This document shows positions 61,482 through 64,000 of a DNA stretch of 64,000 nt, piece by piece. The DNA comes from Sporolactobacillus sp. THM7-4. GTDB taxonomy: Bacteria; Bacillota; Bacilli; Bacillales; Sporolactobacillaceae. The translations under genes were made by a program, and so were the position numbers. Below the pieces are notes generated by a model that worked only from the letters and a program-made list of their open reading frames with translations, searched no databases and was not told the DNA's origin. Every line of letters begins with the position of its first letter. The first letter of the stretch is position 1. Where the stretch lies: contig NZ_SEMD01000003.1 of NCBI RefSeq assembly GCF_004153165.1, positions 146,270-210,269 on the forward strand. The letters run 5' to 3'.

Positions 61482-62363
61482 TTAATTGTAGGATATGGCC
61501 TGGCTTCCAAACTCCTGCCATCCGCTGATGAAATGACTCTTATTTAATTTCTTATTTTTGGCTTTGTCAATCGGATCATTTATGTAAACGTAATGGGAGT
61601 CGAAACCGGTAACGAGTACCGAATGTTCATGCATTGTTATTTTGATGGTTCCTCTTCGCGTACGCCAGGTTGCCCAGGTGCTTTTCGGTATGTAGCGGTA
61701 TTTGCTCGTAACGATGACCCAAACAGGCCGACTTTTTCTGATCTGGCTTTCAACAGATGACCATGATTTTCCTGACAGATCGACAGCTCTTGTGCCTAAA
61801 AAACGTCTGGCAAGATGAAACACAGGTCCATGATAGACTGCGTATCCGGCTTTCCTGAATGTATAGATATTGCCAACGAAACCGTCGTTTGGATTACCAT
61901 AATATCCGCCTGAATAGTAAGGCACTTTCGGTATTTGCCGGGCAAGGGTCATTTTGTCCGCATATTTGCCGGAAGATCTGATAAGCATCGCGAGACTCGT
62001 CACCTCACATCCGCGGGCGAGTTCCGGATACTGGCCGATAACGGGTTCATTTAATCGTATTCCTGCCGGTGAATGGGTCGACGATAACCGTTTAACATAT
62101 CGCCCGAAAACATAGCCGTCCCCATGTCGATAGTTAATTCTCAACCAGCTACCGGTATGGACGACTTCGACGATCGATCCCTTTCTCAAGATGCCAGTTT
62201 TTCTGGACTTTAAACTTGGCGAACTTCTGACATTTAGATAACTCGCGGTTGTTACCCCTTTATAAAGCACCTTTTCGCCGCTTTTTGCCATCGACTCATG
62301 AATGCCGGCAAGAGGAGAAAGGATTACTGAAAGAATTAAGAAAATAAAAACTATTCGCTTCAT
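61482..62363 (-). CDS. Secreted SH3b + C39-like cysteine peptidase domain protein
   Basis: A 293-aa exported protein. Residues 1-26 are a signal peptide (IVFIFLILSVILSPLAG). An SH3b domain (SYLNVRSSPSLKSRKTGILR, about 40-95) probably binds the wall. A C39-like papain-fold domain follows: ARGCEVTSLAMLIRSSG with the cysteine, TMHEHSVLVTGFD with the histidine and YINDPID with Asn/Asp. AGGTGG precedes the ATG at 62363. Likely an extracellular peptidase or wall protein of unknown substrate. The 320 bp upstream show no clear promoter. Confidence 0.85.
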   Translation of the reverse strand: MKRIVFIFLILSVILSPLAGIHESMAKSGEKVLYKGVTTASYLNVRSSPSLKSRKTGILRKGSIVEVVHTGSWLRINYRHGDGYVFGRYVKRLSSTHSPAGIRLNEPVIGQYPELARGCEVTSLAMLIRSSGKYADKMTLARQIPKVPYYSGGYYGNPNDGFVGNIYTFRKAGYAVYHGPVFHLARRFLGTRAVDLSGKSWSSVESQIRKSRPVWVIVTSKYRYIPKSTWATWRTRRGTIKITMHEHSVLVTGFDSHYVYINDPIDKAKNKKLNKSHFISGWQEFGSQAISYN

Positions 62364-62739
62364 TTTTGAACCACCTGTCTCTGAATATACAAAAAAATTA
62401 AGGCCACGATCGATTAATACAATCCGGCGAATATGAATCTATTTTACTATAAACTACTGCTAATAATGACTTTCGAACAAAAAAATCCATTTAACTTAAA
62501 CTTGATGGGAAAAGAGACTATGAAACTGTGAAAAAAGCATTAAATGAATCACAGAAAACAGAAGACCATCATTCTGACGAGGATTTTTTTCTCTACCGGA
62601 CAGTAAAAAGTTTTAAATTACTAAGAAATGCGTCACTTGTCGTGGGGGAACTGGCATTTTGTGCTTTTCCTGAATGATTTAGGCTCAGCTTAAACGGCAG
62701 TCCCGGTCAAACAGGCGAAAAATCGATCGGCGCAGATAG

Positions 62740-64000
62740 CTGAACTGCCGGACGAAGCGGCTAACTGCCGGACGAGCCGGCTGAACTGCCGGACCAGCCA
62801 GCTCAACTGCTGGACGAAACGGCTGAACTGCCGGACGAGCCGGCTCAACTGCCGGACGAAGCGGCTCAACTGCCGGACGAAGCGGTTAAACTGCCGGACG
62901 AATCGGTTAAACTGCCGGACGAGCCGGCTGAACTGCCGGACCAGCCAGCTCAACTGTCGGACGAAACGGCTCAACTGCCGGACGAAGTGGCTGAACTGCC
63001 GGACGAAGTGGCTGAACTGCCGGACGAGCTGGCTCAACTGCCGATAGGACGAGCTGAACTGCCGATAGAACGAGCTCAACTGCCGATAGGACAAGCTGAA
63101 CTGCCGATAGAACGAGCTCAACTGCCGATAGAACGAGCTCAACTGCCGATAGAACGAGCTCAACTGCTGATAGAATCGGCTCAACTGCCGATAGGACCGG
63201 CTGAACTGCCGATAGAATCGGCTCAACTGCCGATAGGACAAGCTGAACTGCCGATAGAACGGGCTCAACTGCCGATAGAACGGGCTCAACTGCCGATAGA
63301 GCCGGCTCAACTGCCGATAGGATCGGCTCAACTGCCGATAGGACGAGCTCAACTGCCGATAGGACGAGCTCAACTGCCGATAGAGCCGGCTGAACTGCCG
63401 ATAGGATTGGCTGAACTGCCGATAGAGCCGGCTCAACTGCCGATAGAATCGGCTCAACTGCCGGACGAGCCGGCTCAACTGCCGATAGAATCGGCTCAAC
63501 TGCCGATAGGATCAGCTCAACTGCCGATAGGATCGGCTCAACTGCCGATAGGACGAGCTCAACTGCCGATAGGACCGGCTCAACTGCCGATAGAGCCGGC
63601 TCAACTGCCGATAGGATCGGCTCAACTGCCGATAGGACGAGCTCAACTGCCGATAGGACGAGCTCAACTGCCGATAGGACGAGCTCAACTGCCGATAGAA
63701 CGGGCTCAACTGCCGATAGGACGAGCTCAACTGCCGATAGGATCGGCTCAACTGCCGATAGGACCGGCTCAACTGCCGATAGAGCCGGCTCAACTGCCGA
63801 TAGGATCGGCTCAACTGCCGATAGGACGAGCTCAACTGCCGATAGGACGAGCTCAACTGCCGATAGGAACGGCTCAACTGCCGATAGGATCGGCTCAACT
63901 GCCGATAGGACGAGCTCAACTGCCGATAGAAGGAGCTCAACTGCCGATAGGACGAGCTCAACTGCCGATAGGAACGGCTCAACTGCCGATAGGATCGGCT
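62740..64000. repeat. Large 21-bp tandem array, second locus (runs off the window)
   Basis: About 60 units of 21 bp continue to the window end. Two unit types exist: GCCGGACGAAGCGGCTGAACT (first ~300 bp and one near 63461) and GCCGATAGGACGAGCTCAACT (the rest), the same two types as at 55143. GCCG...CGGC and GCCGAT-AGG-ATCGGC stems occur in many units. The two loci are over 6 kb apart, separated by unrelated genes. Confidence 0.95.

Noticed and set aside
62690-63982. Two long minus-strand frames with YRQLSR repeats
   Set aside because: Same repeat artefact; a single-unit irregularity breaks the frame without any sign of selection.

Overview
The window reads as the chromosome of an endospore-forming, low-to-moderate GC member of the Bacillales. 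Sporulation genes (spoIIR, spoIID, spoIIQ, spoIIID), flagellar genes (flhO, flhP), mbl, and two MurA paralogs all occur in Bacillus subtilis-like order. The gluconate/KDPG genes and overall gene set would suit Sporolactobacillaceae or a near relative, but that placement is a guess without a search.

Layout. (1) 1-3.7 kb, minus strand: a gluconate operon (gluconokinase, IlvD/Edd-type dehydratase, start of KDPG aldolase) with a GntR-like operator and two cre-like sites upstream. (2) 4-16.7 kb: housekeeping block murAB, rho, L31 (type B), tdk, prfA-prmC, spoIIR, ywlC, mntP, ywlG, glyA, upp, in B. subtilis order minus several genes (glpX, ywlE, rpiB not seen). (3) 17.1-24.7 kb: complete F1Fo ATP synthase operon behind a ~260-nt leader. 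(4) 25.2-30.9 kb: ywzB, ywmB, murAA, spoIID, spoIIQ. (5) 31.3-41 kb: ywrC-, ywrD-, ywrB/ywrA-like genes (Lrp regulator, cytoplasmic gamma-glutamyltransferase, split chromate transporter) with a five-gene peptide/glutathione-type ABC importer inserted between them. (6) 41-43.6 kb: small membrane protein, NERD/zinc-ribbon protein, spoIIID. (7) 44.1-48.7 kb: mbl, flhO, flhP, an EpuA-like protein, fabZ. (8) 48.7-60 kb, accessory: a decayed TnpB insertion sequence and an internally deleted relative, two tandem 506-aa regulators that fuse a nucleophile-less alpha/beta hydrolase to a SARP-like winged helix, an ArsR repressor with a Cys-tailed 55-aa protein, and a small HprK-like / S26 peptidase operon with signs of decay. 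(9) 60-64 kb: gtaB and a secreted SH3-C39-like protein.

The most striking structure is non-coding. At least six intergenic regions hold tandem arrays with a 21-bp period but different sequence at each locus (29.25, 31.87, 42.69, 48.77, 55.14 and beyond 62.74 kb), plus tiny ones at 24.79 and 53.6 kb and a 38-bp (18+20) variant at 61 kb. Many units carry a short internal dyad able to form a mini-hairpin. Because 21 bp is seven codons and also two helical turns, the arrays generate long illusory ORFs on both strands and put each core on one face of the DNA. A second family of dyads (GAACTTTTC...GAAAAGTTC) acts as terminators or sits as a four-hairpin cluster. Starts below were chosen by ribosome-binding site and family alignment from memory; no database search was possible.
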